From Chlorobiota bacterium (lineage in GTDB: Bacteria; Bacteroidota; Ignavibacteria; Kapaibacteriales; UBA961): DNA of 64,000 bases. Shown one piece after another: positions 48,782 through 59,004 of this stretch (position 1 is its first letter; each line of letters begins with the position of its first letter). A program made the translations under genes and the position numbers. Under the pieces are notes generated by a model. The model did no database searches and was not told where the DNA came from. It saw only the letters and a program-made list of their open reading frames with translations. The DNA is taken from assembly GCA_014191195.1 (NCBI GenBank), contig BJGZ01000010.1, positions 1 to 64,000 of the forward strand. Reading direction: 5' to 3'.

Positions 48782-51088
48782 ATGAAAAAACTGTTCCTGT
48801 TTTTCTTTATTTCCCTAATGATAATATCATCTATAATGCATAGCCCTAAAATATATGCTAAAAGAGGGGATACAAATTCAGTAAAATTATTTGATAAGTA
48901 TTTATGGACTTATTATGGTAGCCAGAGTAGATGGGGAGTGTTCCCAAGTGCAGATAAGAAATTTGAACGCATCATGATGCATTTTATTCTTACATGCCCT
49001 ACTGGTGGATGCGGTGAATGGGATTATACAATGAAAGTAATGGCTAGAAATCATACAGGGAAATTAGACTCAAATCTTGTAGATGCTCCGTCATTCACAA
49101 TTGGTGGTGGTGCCAGAGATACCTTGAAAGTTAGTAGCATGCAAACATTTAAGACAAAGTTTAATGCTACAGTTAAAAAAACTGATACAATCTTAAATTC
49201 GCCAATTACAATTTCATTCTATAAAAATAATGCTAGCCCATTTACTGTTTCTGATACACAACAAGTGTATGAAGCTGAATATTGGAATTATTACTATTCT
49301 TCAACAGGCGTAAAATCAGATTCACTATTTGTAAAGTCTGATTTACTATTTACAAAAGGGAATAGAAAAGCATATAAGCCTTTCGAAATAGTGCTCGAGA
49401 CAGAGATAGCTCGATTTATTACTCCTTATGGTAAATGGTTTCCAAAAGATTGGTCGTATTCATGGGATTATGACATTACAGATTATGCACATATGCTAAC
49501 CGATTCTACTGAAATACGAGTAATATATGATGGATATTCTCAAGGATCATTATTTACGCTTACTTTTGATATGATAGAAGGAATACCAGCAAGAGAAACC
49601 TATAAAAGCCAAGTGCTTTGGTCTGGAAATCCTACATATGGTGATCCTAATAATCCAATAAGCAATTTTTTAACTCCTAAAACTATGCCTTCATTAAACA
49701 AAGAAGATATGGTTACATTGCGCTTAATGACAACTGGTCATGGATTTGGTGGGACAGAAAATGCAGCCGAATTTTCTGAAAAAACACATATGATTGCAAT
49801 CAATGGACAAGACTTGTATGAACAGCATTTATGGCGTCCAGATTGCGGGCAAAATCCTGTTTATCCACAAGCAGGTACTTGGTATTTTCAAAGGGGTGGC
49901 TGGTGCCCAGGCGATGCAGTTCAATATTGGGATTATAATATAACAGAGCATTTTTCAAAAAGTGATTCAGTACAGATTGGCTATAATATGGTAGAATACA
50001 CAAATGATGATCTTGGAAAAAGAGCTAGCTATATTCTAGAAGGACAAATCCTCTATTCTAAAGCTAATTATATAAATAATGCTTCTTTGGAAGAAATTAA
50101 AACTCCTAATAATGCATATAAGTATCGGAGAATGAATCCAATTTGTAGGGGACAACAGCCTTTAATAGTTGTTAAAAACAATGGAAAATCAGATTTAACT
50201 TCACTAGTTATACGTTATAAAGTAGATAATGAAGCTGAAAATGTATTTAATTGGAAAGGCACTATACCTTATATGAATACTGCAGAGATTTTATTGCCAG
50301 CTTTAGAGTTTCCTAAAGTAGGCGATCATAAGTTTACTGTTGGTGTCTATGAACCAAACGGTAAAGCAGATGAATCTACTATTGGTGATATGATGACGGT
50401 GAATTTTACAAATGGAAAAACTGTCAATAATTCCAAAATTATTCTTACAATCACATTGGATTATGTGCAAGGATATAATAATTCTATTCGTTATCAAATA
50501 GTAGATAATGAAGGCTATATAATTAAAGAAAAAGATGGATTTGTAGACAAATCAACAATCAGAGATACCACCACATTAGAGGATGGATGTTATAGATTTA
50601 TCATCTATGAAGAAGGTATTGGAGATGGTTTATATCCTATTTATTCAGGTTCAACCAGAGGATCTTTTAGTTTGAAAGATAGTAAGAATACTATGATATA
50701 CAATACTGCATCTTCTCTTTTTGGTCAACCAGCTGGTGTATATGCTAGTTTTGGTGATAGAGAAATTATAACATTTCAAGTAAATACAGCTGCTGCTTCT
50801 ACTGAAGAAGAACTTTTATCTACTATTGTTCCTGAACTTAGAGTATCGCCAAATCCATTGGTAAATGGCAATGGCTTCTTAACTGTTAAAGGCCTTCAAC
50901 ATTCTAGTTCTGTTAATGTAAAAATACTATCTCCACTTGGAAGAGAGCTTTATTCACAGATTATCACAGCTGGTGAAGCGGAGCATTTTCCATTAGATTT
51001 GCATGGCTTTGCTTCAGGAAGTTATCAAGTGCAAATATCTCAAGGATCCTTTGTATTAACAGAATCTTTGGTCCATTTAGCACAATAA
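48782..51088 (+). CDS. Secreted PNGase F-like protein with T9SS sorting domain
   Basis: A 768-residue protein with a signal peptide (1-26). Residues about 30-420 match the two-domain peptide-N-glycosidase F fold: Cys72/Cys77 and Asp81 in 'TCPTGGCGEWD' (aligning with the catalytic Asp60 region), Glu330 in 'TENAAEFSEKTHMIAIN' (aligning with Glu206), and 'GGWCPGDAV'. The residue aligning with Glu118 is Asp250 or Gly251. An insert of about 100 residues splits the first domain. A T9SS type A domain ends the protein ('VSPNPLVNGNG'). It may cleave N-glycans or bind glycoproteins. Confidence 0.8.
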   Translation: MKKLFLFFFISLMIISSIMHSPKIYAKRGDTNSVKLFDKYLWTYYGSQSRWGVFPSADKKFERIMMHFILTCPTGGCGEWDYTMKVMARNHTGKLDSNLVDAPSFTIGGGARDTLKVSSMQTFKTKFNATVKKTDTILNSPITISFYKNNASPFTVSDTQQVYEAEYWNYYYSSTGVKSDSLFVKSDLLFTKGNRKAYKPFEIVLETEIARFITPYGKWFPKDWSYSWDYDITDYAHMLTDSTEIRVIYDGYSQGSLFTLTFDMIEGIPARETYKSQVLWSGNPTYGDPNNPISNFLTPKTMPSLNKEDMVTLRLMTTGHGFGGTENAAEFSEKTHMIAINGQDLYEQHLWRPDCGQNPVYPQAGTWYFQRGGWCPGDAVQYWDYNITEHFSKSDSVQIGYNMVEYTNDDLGKRASYILEGQILYSKANYINNASLEEIKTPNNAYKYRRMNPICRGQQPLIVVKNNGKSDLTSLVIRYKVDNEAENVFNWKGTIPYMNTAEILLPALEFPKVGDHKFTVGVYEPNGKADESTIGDMMTVNFTNGKTVNNSKIILTITLDYVQGYNNSIRYQIVDNEGYIIKEKDGFVDKSTIRDTTTLEDGCYRFIIYEEGIGDGLYPIYSGSTRGSFSLKDSKNTMIYNTASSLFGQPAGVYASFGDREIITFQVNTAAASTEEELLSTIVPELRVSPNPLVNGNGFLTVKGLQHSSSVNVKILSPLGRELYSQIITAGEAEHFPLDLHGFASGSYQVQISQGSFVLTESLVHLAQ

Positions 51089-51123
51089 ATAAATAATCAT
51101 TATTCATCACAATTGGTATTTCA

Positions 51124-52605
51124 ATGAAAATTTCAATATTAAATACTGGGCTTTCATCTCAAAAAGCAGATGTGGTTGCGGTATTTAGCTATGAAGATGA
51201 AAAACTTCTAGCTTCCGTAAAAAAAGACCTTACTAGTCAATTTCCTTCGGCTTCTGCAACTCTTCAAAGTGAAGATTTTAATGGTAAAGCTAAATCTGCA
51301 ATAACATTATATACTGGTATTAAATCAATGCCAAGAATCATGCTTATTGGTTTAGGAAAAAAAGATTCATTAACAATTGAATCACTTAGAAAAGCTGGTG
51401 CAGTAGCTGCAAAAAGAGCAGCAGCTTGTAAAGCAGAAACATTATCAATTCATGCAATGGATTGTGATGGAATTTCAGCTGCAGATAGTTCGCTTGCATT
51501 GATAGAAGGTGCAATGTTAACTAATTATCGTTTTGATAAATATATAACAACTGATAAAGAAAAGAAGAAGCTATCAACATTCACTTTATTTACTGAGTCT
51601 AAAAAAACAGCTGCAGCTGCAAAAGGCATCGTCAATTATGCATCCGCTATGTATGAGGGTGTTACATTGGCTAGAAATCTTGCAAATGCACCTAATAATG
51701 AAATTTATCCTGAAACATTAGCTAAAACTGCTTTGTCTGTGGGTAAATCTGCTGATATTAAAGTTACAATTCTCGATAAAAAGAAAATTCAAAGCTTAAA
51801 AATGGGTGGTTTATTAGCTGTAAATCAAGGTAGTGTAAGGCCTCCAGTCTTTATTGTCATGGAATATAAAGGTGGTAAATCAACCGATAAGCCATTCGTA
51901 ATTGTTGGCAAAGGCATTACATTCGATACAGGTGGAATTTCTATAAAACCAGCTGGTGGAATGGGTGATATGAAAATGGATATGCACGGTGCTGCAAGTG
52001 CAATTGGTGCTATTGTAGCAATTGCAAAAGCGAAACTTCCCATTAATGTAACTACTCTGGTGCCTTCTACAGAGAATATGCCTAGTGGTTCAGCTTATGT
52101 GCCTGGAGATATCATTACATTTATGAATGGTAAAACAGCGGAAATTGATAATACTGATGCCGAAGGAAGACTTATTCTTGCAGATGCATTGACATATGCA
52201 TCTAAATTCAATCCGGAAGCAGTAATTGATTTAGCAACGTTAACTGGTGCTTGTGTTGTTGCTCTTGGTGGAGTTACAACTGGTTTAATGGGTACCGATG
52301 AATTGTTAAAGTCTAGAATTAAGAAAGCAGCTGAACGTACGAATGAATATGTATGCGAATTACCGCTATATGAAGAATATGAAGAGTTAATTAAGAGTGA
52401 TGTTGCAGATGTAAAGAATTCTGGTGGACGTGGCGCTGGAACGATTACAGCAGCCTTATTCTTAAAACACTTTATCGGCGATTATCCATGGGCCCATTTA
52501 GATATAGCAGGAACTGGTATGTCTACTAAAGATACTGATTATATGCCAAAAGGCGGAACAGGTGTCGGTGTAAGACTTCTTTTAGATATTGCAAAAAATT
52601 GGTAA
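51124..52605 (+). CDS. pepA: Leucyl aminopeptidase (M17)
   Basis: A 493-residue M17 peptidase. Metal and catalytic residues are all present: Lys263, Asp268, Lys275, Asp286, Asp345, Glu347 and Arg349, in 'GKGITFDTGGISIKP' and 'NTDAEGRL'. It is a cytosolic hexamer that removes N-terminal residues from peptides. It follows the PNGase F-like gene by 35 bases and ends with a strong bidirectional terminator. No signal peptide is seen. Confidence 0.95.
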   Translation: MKISILNTGLSSQKADVVAVFSYEDEKLLASVKKDLTSQFPSASATLQSEDFNGKAKSAITLYTGIKSMPRIMLIGLGKKDSLTIESLRKAGAVAAKRAAACKAETLSIHAMDCDGISAADSSLALIEGAMLTNYRFDKYITTDKEKKKLSTFTLFTESKKTAAAAKGIVNYASAMYEGVTLARNLANAPNNEIYPETLAKTALSVGKSADIKVTILDKKKIQSLKMGGLLAVNQGSVRPPVFIVMEYKGGKSTDKPFVIVGKGITFDTGGISIKPAGGMGDMKMDMHGAASAIGAIVAIAKAKLPINVTTLVPSTENMPSGSAYVPGDIITFMNGKTAEIDNTDAEGRLILADALTYASKFNPEAVIDLATLTGACVVALGGVTTGLMGTDELLKSRIKKAAERTNEYVCELPLYEEYEELIKSDVADVKNSGGRGAGTITAALFLKHFIGDYPWAHLDIAGTGMSTKDTDYMPKGGTGVGVRLLLDIAKNW

Positions 52606-52637
52606 TGGGTTTGTATCCCGAATTACATTGTAGTAAT

Positions 52638-52670
52638 AAAAAAACCATCCAAAAATTGGATGGTTTTTTT
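52638..52670. terminator. Bidirectional terminator between pepA and the beta-barrel gene
   Basis: A perfect 15-bp stem (52638-52652 with 52656-52670) with a 3-base loop has an A run on its left and a T run on its right, so it can end transcription from both convergent genes. Confidence 0.95.
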
Positions 52671-52694
52671 ATTACGAATATATATTATTAGCGA

Positions 52695-53579
52695 TTATAG
52701 AGAGAATCTTAAATCAGCACCAATTTGAAGAGCACTAACTGTCCAATTATCACCGGTATTCACTTTAGTTAATCCTAAATTATAATATACAGCAGGTACA
52801 AACAATAAAGAACCAGCTAGGATTTCATATTGAGCACCAAATTTTAAACCCAAACGGAATGGGCTTTTGTCAATAATATCGCCTGAATATAGACGTATTG
52901 AAGTTTTTGTATCATCAGCATATTCTGGCTTATAACCATTCTTACCTGCAATAGAATTATCAGATAATTGTAATGAACCAGGAAGTGTTGGTGCAACAAA
53001 TTGAACTGGATTTGCTGGGTCAAAAGCTAATTCGAATCGTTGTTCTTGCGTGCCACCCATTGGAATACCAAATTGTGGGCCAGCTGTTAATCCAAGCATT
53101 GTACCAGGTAAGTTAAAACGATACATCACTTCCATATTTACAAGTGAATATTTAACTACTGTAACATGGTTAACTGAGGATTCTACAACTTGACTAGATG
53201 TAGAAGAACCTAATAATTTTGATGGATATTTATCACCATCTACAGAAAAACTTGCAGGCTGATAATCATATACTACTCTTGCAATGATTGAAGAATTTGC
53301 ATTCTTAGGATCACCTAATAAGTATTCACCGGAAAAACCAAAATAATATCCATTATCTGTTCCGGTTTCGAAAGTAGGACATTGCACATCGCCAACGATA
53401 GAAGCAAAGCCACCTGTATGCATAGACTTATTGTAACCAAAAACAGGCCCAACAAGGATAGGAGATTTTTTACCACTTGGCTTACGAGGGTCAGCTGCTT
53501 GTGAAAAAACATCCGTTGAAAAGAAAAAAGTGAGAGCCACTAGGGCAATAAACAGTCGCTGAAGATGCATGAGGTTCAC
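52695..53579 (-). CDS. Outer membrane beta-barrel protein
   Basis: A 294-residue protein with a signal peptide (cleavage near FSQA, residue 27). The mature part has alternating aromatic/hydrophobic strands, Gly-rich turns and a C-terminal 'ALQIGADLRFSL' ending in a hydrophobic residue, typical of outer-membrane barrels. It resembles PorT/OmpA-like barrels of this group without a specific function. Upstream on the minus strand is a promoter-like 'ttatttgg'. It converges with pepA. Confidence 0.75.
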   Translation of the reverse strand: MNLMHLQRLFIALVALTFFFSTDVFSQAADPRKPSGKKSPILVGPVFGYNKSMHTGGFASIVGDVQCPTFETGTDNGYYFGFSGEYLLGDPKNANSSIIARVVYDYQPASFSVDGDKYPSKLLGSSTSSQVVESSVNHVTVVKYSLVNMEVMYRFNLPGTMLGLTAGPQFGIPMGGTQEQRFELAFDPANPVQFVAPTLPGSLQLSDNSIAGKNGYKPEYADDTKTSIRLYSGDIIDKSPFRLGLKFGAQYEILAGSLLFVPAVYYNLGLTKVNTGDNWTVSALQIGADLRFSL

Positions 53580-53852
53580 CTTTTCACCAAATAATAAATA
53601 TAAATCACTTCATTTCGAGAGTTAAAAGGGCTATTTCGATTTAAAAAAAACACATTAAGTCTTACTTAATATCTAAACAATGAACTAATTCTTATCTAAA
53701 TAATGTTCAAATATTTTGTCATTTAAAGAATAAAGCTCATATAAAACAAAACAACCTTAGTTCAATTTAATAGAAGTTTTTCCATTAGACAAGAATAAAA
53801 TGCATATCGGGAAAACTTTTCTTTCAACATATCAAATATGATTGTAATGAAA

Positions 53853-56800
53853 TCAATCAAAATTAATTAAAGATTGTGTGAAAGATTTTCCAAGTGCTTG
53901 AAATATAATAATATAACTTCCGGGCAACAATGATGATTTATCAATTTGTACTTGATGTAACCCTTTGCTCCCTTTAGCAGAATAATGCATTTTTTCATTA
54001 CCTAATATGTCTAATAATTGAATGGAATATTCACATTCTTTTGATAACAGGAAAGAAACAGTAGAATTATAATCTAATGGATGTGGTCCAACACCTAATA
54101 ATCCAAAACCTGAATTTGCTGCTCCTATTATTCTCATATCATAAGCACATACTTTTTCCATCATTATTGGATAAGAAGTAGTATCAACAGTAAAACAGTC
54201 ATTACTAGGATTGATTAAACGAATTGATATCGTTCCTACACTGTCAGTTAAATATGTATCAAAGTCTAATTCGGTATGCCAAGTGCCGCTTCCATCTAAA
54301 ATTAACTCTGTACCTGATTCTATTAATACTGTTGATTGACTTACAGGAATAATGTCAGCAGGTAATTTTATTTCTCCTGAAATACCATTGAAGTATAAAA
54401 TTGAAGATTTATTGATACATGTTACAGCTTTCGCTGGATATTCAAGGAGTAATTTGGGCTTAAATTGTACAGATGAAGTTACGGGGGCATCATAAGATCC
54501 AGTGATGCTTAGTTTCATCTGCTCGCCAGGAAAATACGATATAGGCTGAATTGACTTATTAGTAAATGAAATCTTATTTTCTATAGATAGTAAAGAAACA
54601 TTTGTTTTAAGCTGCATTGAATCATTGACAATAGCTGTAAACTGAATGATATCACTTCCAATTTTAGTAAAAGTAACATTGAAAAAATAGGTTAAAAATC
54701 CATTGTTGGCTGGAATAGTTAATGGGAATTGCTGATTAACTCTTTTAATTACAGAAATACTATCTTTTAATGATTGAAAATCTATACTTTTTACATAAAC
54801 ATCACGATTGCCTTTATTCATGATGGTTATGCCAATAACTCTTTCTGTGCACACTCTTGTTCTTACTGAACCAGTATTGGATATATCTACTTTTATGGTG
54901 TCTATTGATACAGCATTACCCCAAATCTCTACTATGCTCATAGTTTTCTTATAAGCTGGCAGGGCATCATGATAGATTGCTAGTTTGACGCTATGTTTAC
55001 CAATTCTTTTTGGATTAAATGCTATCGGAATAGAATATGCTGTCCCATAATTAATTATCTGATTTTTTAAATATGTTGGGTCGATACTAAAAGAAGAAAT
55101 ATCTCCGCTTACTATTATGATTGAATCGACAGAAAGTGATTCATTACCATATGTTTTAAACAAAACACAATTTGAATCTTTAGTTTGACCTTCTACTATT
55201 GTGCCTAGATATGTATCATATACACGTATAAAAGGTTGTGTACCTATTCCATGTAATTCAATCGTTTGTTTCCCTGTAACAAATCCATTAGTAAACTGTA
55301 TAGCTCCAAAGCCCGAATAAGCAATAGTATCTAGTGGAATAAATGCTAAAGAAATTAATATAGAGTCATATGGATTTACATTAATAGATGGTACATTATT
55401 AGGTAATTCAACGTGAAAAATATTTTGATCAAATCCGGAGCTGTCTATAGATATAATTGCTGTATCTGATCCTGTATTATATATAGACATACTGGTATTA
55501 TGCACTGTTTGAGTTCTTTTCTTATTCCAATCGTAGATTATCCCTGTTATACGTGGTGTAATTCCTTTACCGAGGACAAATGCTTGATTATCTATATTCT
55601 GAGTGTTGATTACGGTAACACTTTCCTGATAGTTAACTGTATCTGAAGGATAAAAATGACATGGTAATATCAGTGAATCGTTAGGAGTAAGAGAATAAGG
55701 AAATATAGTAGATGTATCTATTACAAATGTACCGTTATATTTTTGTGTATAATTCAATTGTAACAGTTGTACAGATTTTTTACCTGTATTTATAATTGTA
55801 ATATTACCTTTTCTACTACTATCTTTAACACTTACTTTCCCAAAATCATGTCCTTCAATCAAGAGAGATTGTTTATATATCGATCCCTTAATTGGAATAG
55901 TAATCATGGTTTTACATTGTGTCTCTAGATAGAGAAAAGCTGATACATCAGATGTATCAGGATTTGCTTTGAAACATATAGTGATTGTCCTGGTATTACC
56001 TGGAGCAATACATTCATCAAAAAGAGGTAATCCTTTTTCTGCAAATGATAATCTGTTGTCTCCCATCATTGAAGCTTGAAGAAAACATACAGTATCTAAT
56101 CCAAAATTTTTAATTGTATAATCAATACAAATAGAATCGCCACTTGCTATTTCTTTGAACTGAATGGTATCAGACATAATAAGAGATAAGGCAGAATATG
56201 TATGAACATATATCATTTTATTCCCAGCATTATCTATAGCTTCTAATGTAATTTTTGCATTTCTTTTGGCATCAATTGGGTTCGCTGTAAAACTACCTGA
56301 CATAGAATTGTCAAAAATTCGAGAAATATTCCAATTATAATTATATGTGCTATCTTCAATGATATTGATATCATATAATCCAGAATAATCGTTAAGTAAT
56401 ACTTCTTCTATTTCACCTTGTAATTTGCCACATTCTTCTTTTATGTTAATTCGTGGAGATAATGTGTCAATCCCTTTTGACAATGCAAATCCCAAAGGAT
56501 ATCCGTAGGCATCATCAGAACCCAGACCATAAAGAGAACAAGCAAAATTACCTTCACTAGAAGATAGTTTGTGAGTTCCGGGTGAAACAGGTAAAGCTAC
56601 ATAAAATAGGGTAGTACCAGAAATTCTTTGTTGTTTTAATTCAGTAGTTATGGAGTTAATATAATTGTTGTCTAACATGATATAATCAACGGCATCTTCG
56701 CTACAAATTACATTGATAAAATGTCTATTAAATTGATTTGGATTTGTAGGAGGATTATACATCACATGGAAAAGTGCCTCTTTGACAAATGATTCTAACG

Positions 56801-57905
56801 AAGGCAAGATAATCATGCATGGGTCATATGTTTGGGAATTTGGGTCTGATGAATAGCTTGTACTCATATATTGAGCCACGCTGATTGGTTTATCAGCTTG
56901 GATTAATAAAGGTTCTCTGATAAAATTGAGTGTAGTAAAATTTCCAGGATTATTTAGCGTATACGAATTAGTACCACCAGAGCCTTTCGCTTGCACAGTG
57001 GTATTAGATTGTAGGCACATAATTCTGAAAAAGTCTCCATTGCTACCATTTTTAAATGGCATCGTAGGGTATTGCTTACCCCATATTGATGTAGGTTGGA
57101 GCATTTCTATTAAATGATTTTTGCTGTCAAAATCATTTAATCCTATAGGTATTGCTGTTCTTACATGTCCGCCAAAAACTCCTATTGGCTTGTCTGAACG
57201 AATAATTGTACCGCTTAAATCTCCTTGTCCTTTAGGAAGTGTATCAGATTTTACTAAGTAGCAATCTCCTTTATTAAGAAGAATATACGTAGAGATATCT
57301 TTTCCAATACCATTCCAAGTAGCAGATTTTGGAGCAAATTCTATTGTAGTTTGATCTTCTGATGCTATAATCATGAATTCACTTGTTCTGGGAACTTTAG
57401 CATCAATAGGATGAGGGGTCATATAGATATCATTCGGCCAAGAATGCACTATATATTCAAGGCCCCATTTATGAACAGGTATTGCTGAATATCCATCTGT
57501 TGTTAAAGATTGACTACTTAATCCGCTTACTGTGATTGGCTCATCAGAAATTATCTCAACTGCCTGCCTTAATGCAATTTCAGATCTAATCATTTCTATT
57601 GATGGAAAATACAATGGAAATTGTATAACTGAATCTGCAGGAATTTTGATTGTTGTTCTGGCAGTGCCATAAGGAGAAGCAATAGATACGGTAGCATTTT
57701 TATGTGAAGAAATAAATAAGTTAAGTGCTACGCCACCAGGAGCTAAATAGATTTCATTTTGCATAAAACCCAATAAGAAATACCTTCCTCCCAAACCAGA
57801 TTGTTTAGATTGTATTTCATTATATCTATCATTACTATGTGCACTAAACACATTGCTAAGCATTACTGCAATCAAACAGATAAAGATATGTATAGTGGTC
57901 TTCAA
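53853..57905 (-). CDS. Large T9SS-secreted protein with IgGFc-binding and anchor-D-like domains
   Basis: A 1350-residue exported protein. A signal peptide (1-24) is followed by an IgGFc-binding-type N-terminal region (about 35-465; 'GRYFLLGFMQNEI' start). Several HYDIN/choice-of-anchor-D-like Ig modules follow (about 575-1015), each with 'GSD/NTG' turns. A beta-rich stretch precedes a C-terminal T9SS-like domain (about 1270-1350, 'GSYIIIFQA'). It is likely a surface-anchored adhesin. A 272-base intergenic region separates it from the beta-barrel gene; I see nothing else in that gap. Confidence 0.8.
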   Translation of the reverse strand: MKTTIHIFICLIAVMLSNVFSAHSNDRYNEIQSKQSGLGGRYFLLGFMQNEIYLAPGGVALNLFISSHKNATVSIASPYGTARTTIKIPADSVIQFPLYFPSIEMIRSEIALRQAVEIISDEPITVSGLSSQSLTTDGYSAIPVHKWGLEYIVHSWPNDIYMTPHPIDAKVPRTSEFMIIASEDQTTIEFAPKSATWNGIGKDISTYILLNKGDCYLVKSDTLPKGQGDLSGTIIRSDKPIGVFGGHVRTAIPIGLNDFDSKNHLIEMLQPTSIWGKQYPTMPFKNGSNGDFFRIMCLQSNTTVQAKGSGGTNSYTLNNPGNFTTLNFIREPLLIQADKPISVAQYMSTSYSSDPNSQTYDPCMIILPSLESFVKEALFHVMYNPPTNPNQFNRHFINVICSEDAVDYIMLDNNYINSITTELKQQRISGTTLFYVALPVSPGTHKLSSSEGNFACSLYGLGSDDAYGYPLGFALSKGIDTLSPRINIKEECGKLQGEIEEVLLNDYSGLYDINIIEDSTYNYNWNISRIFDNSMSGSFTANPIDAKRNAKITLEAIDNAGNKMIYVHTYSALSLIMSDTIQFKEIASGDSICIDYTIKNFGLDTVCFLQASMMGDNRLSFAEKGLPLFDECIAPGNTRTITICFKANPDTSDVSAFLYLETQCKTMITIPIKGSIYKQSLLIEGHDFGKVSVKDSSRKGNITIINTGKKSVQLLQLNYTQKYNGTFVIDTSTIFPYSLTPNDSLILPCHFYPSDTVNYQESVTVINTQNIDNQAFVLGKGITPRITGIIYDWNKKRTQTVHNTSMSIYNTGSDTAIISIDSSGFDQNIFHVELPNNVPSINVNPYDSILISLAFIPLDTIAYSGFGAIQFTNGFVTGKQTIELHGIGTQPFIRVYDTYLGTIVEGQTKDSNCVLFKTYGNESLSVDSIIIVSGDISSFSIDPTYLKNQIINYGTAYSIPIAFNPKRIGKHSVKLAIYHDALPAYKKTMSIVEIWGNAVSIDTIKVDISNTGSVRTRVCTERVIGITIMNKGNRDVYVKSIDFQSLKDSISVIKRVNQQFPLTIPANNGFLTYFFNVTFTKIGSDIIQFTAIVNDSMQLKTNVSLLSIENKISFTNKSIQPISYFPGEQMKLSITGSYDAPVTSSVQFKPKLLLEYPAKAVTCINKSSILYFNGISGEIKLPADIIPVSQSTVLIESGTELILDGSGTWHTELDFDTYLTDSVGTISIRLINPSNDCFTVDTTSYPIMMEKVCAYDMRIIGAANSGFGLLGVGPHPLDYNSTVSFLLSKECEYSIQLLDILGNEKMHYSAKGSKGLHQVQIDKSSLLPGSYIIIFQALGKSFTQSLINFD

Positions 57906-57939
57906 TGGGATTTATTGTATAAGTACATTTGACAGTAAG

Positions 57940-57947
57940 TAATTTTG
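57940..57947 (+). promoter_or_regulatory. Candidate -7 promoter element (TAATTTTG) before the DnaJ gene
   Basis: TAATTTTG matches TAnnTTTG. It lies about 148 bases before the chosen DnaJ start. A TTTG sits too close (57928-57931) to be its -33 partner, so support is weak. Confidence 0.25.
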
Positions 57948-58094
57948 CGATGATCCTTGTTAAATACGATAATTTTTATGAATAAACCAATCAAAATATA
58001 CCTTAAAATTGGTTGATTACAACAAAAACATCAAGACCTCGTTCATGCAATGCAAAAGAGCTTAATCTATTATAACCGCTTCGAAATATTTATT

Positions 58095-59003
58095 ATGGAC
58101 TTCAAAGATTATTATTCAATCCTAGGATTACAAAAAACTGCTAGTCAGGATGAAATTAAAAAAGCATATAGAAAGCTTGCTCAGCAGTATCATCCAGATA
58201 AAAATCCAGGAGTTGCATCTGCAGAAGCAAAGTTTAAAGAAATTAACGAAGCTAATCAAGTATTGAGTGATCCTCAAAATAGGGCAAAGTATGATAAACT
58301 TGGTTCTAGTTGGAATAGCTACAGACAAAATCCCGGTACAAATCCTCAAGATTTTAATTGGCAGGCTTGGCAACAACAATCAAGACAAGGCAATGGGGCT
58401 CAACAAGATTTTTCATCGATGTTTGGTGGCTCTCAAGGCGGATTCTCTGATTTTTTTGAGTCCATTTTTAATGCTAATTCTACTAAGAAAAAAACAACTG
58501 GCACTGCACCAAAAGCACGCAAAAATATTACAACTGCAGAAGTATCAATTACTTTAGAACAAGCTTATAAAGGATGCTCCTTGAATGTAAATACTCAAGG
58601 AATGAATAGAGAAGTTAAATTAAAGCCAGGTATTAAGCATGGACAAAAACTTAATATTCCATCAAAACAAGGATCTGATCTGCATGTAACAGTTTTTATA
58701 AAACAAGATGAACGATTTACTATCAATGATACTAATCTAGAGGCAAATATTTCTGTAGATTTATACACAGCAATTCTTGGTGGGGAAGTGAATGTTCAAA
58801 CATTAAAAGGAACAGTATCAGTAAAAATACCGTATGAGTCTCAGCAAGGAAGTAAATTGCGCCTAAAAAATCTGGGAATGCCCGTTCATGGTTCAGAAAA
58901 TTCTTTTGGTGATTTGATTCTATCATTACAAATCATTCTTCCACAACATTTATCTGAACAAGAAAAAGATTTATTTCGCTCATTAGCCGAATACAAAAAA
59001 TAA
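58095..59003 (+). CDS. DnaJ-class co-chaperone, CbpA-like
   Basis: A 302-residue protein from the ATG at 58095 (an upstream in-frame ATG at 58050 adds an unlikely 15-residue leader). The J domain (1-65) has His33-Pro34-Asp35. A Gly/Gln/Asn-rich linker follows (about 75-145), then two C-terminal substrate-binding domains ('[12 protein letters not shown]', '[10 protein letters not shown]'). The zinc-finger Cys-x2-Cys-x-Gly-x-Gly repeats of DnaJ are absent, so it is a class II (CbpA) protein and works with DnaK. The surE gene begins one base after its stop. Confidence 0.9.
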   Translation: MDFKDYYSILGLQKTASQDEIKKAYRKLAQQYHPDKNPGVASAEAKFKEINEANQVLSDPQNRAKYDKLGSSWNSYRQNPGTNPQDFNWQAWQQQSRQGNGAQQDFSSMFGGSQGGFSDFFESIFNANSTKKKTTGTAPKARKNITTAEVSITLEQAYKGCSLNVNTQGMNREVKLKPGIKHGQKLNIPSKQGSDLHVTVFIKQDERFTINDTNLEANISVDLYTAILGGEVNVQTLKGTVSVKIPYESQQGSKLRLKNLGMPVHGSENSFGDLILSLQIILPQHLSEQEKDLFRSLAEYKK

Positions 59004-59004
59004 T

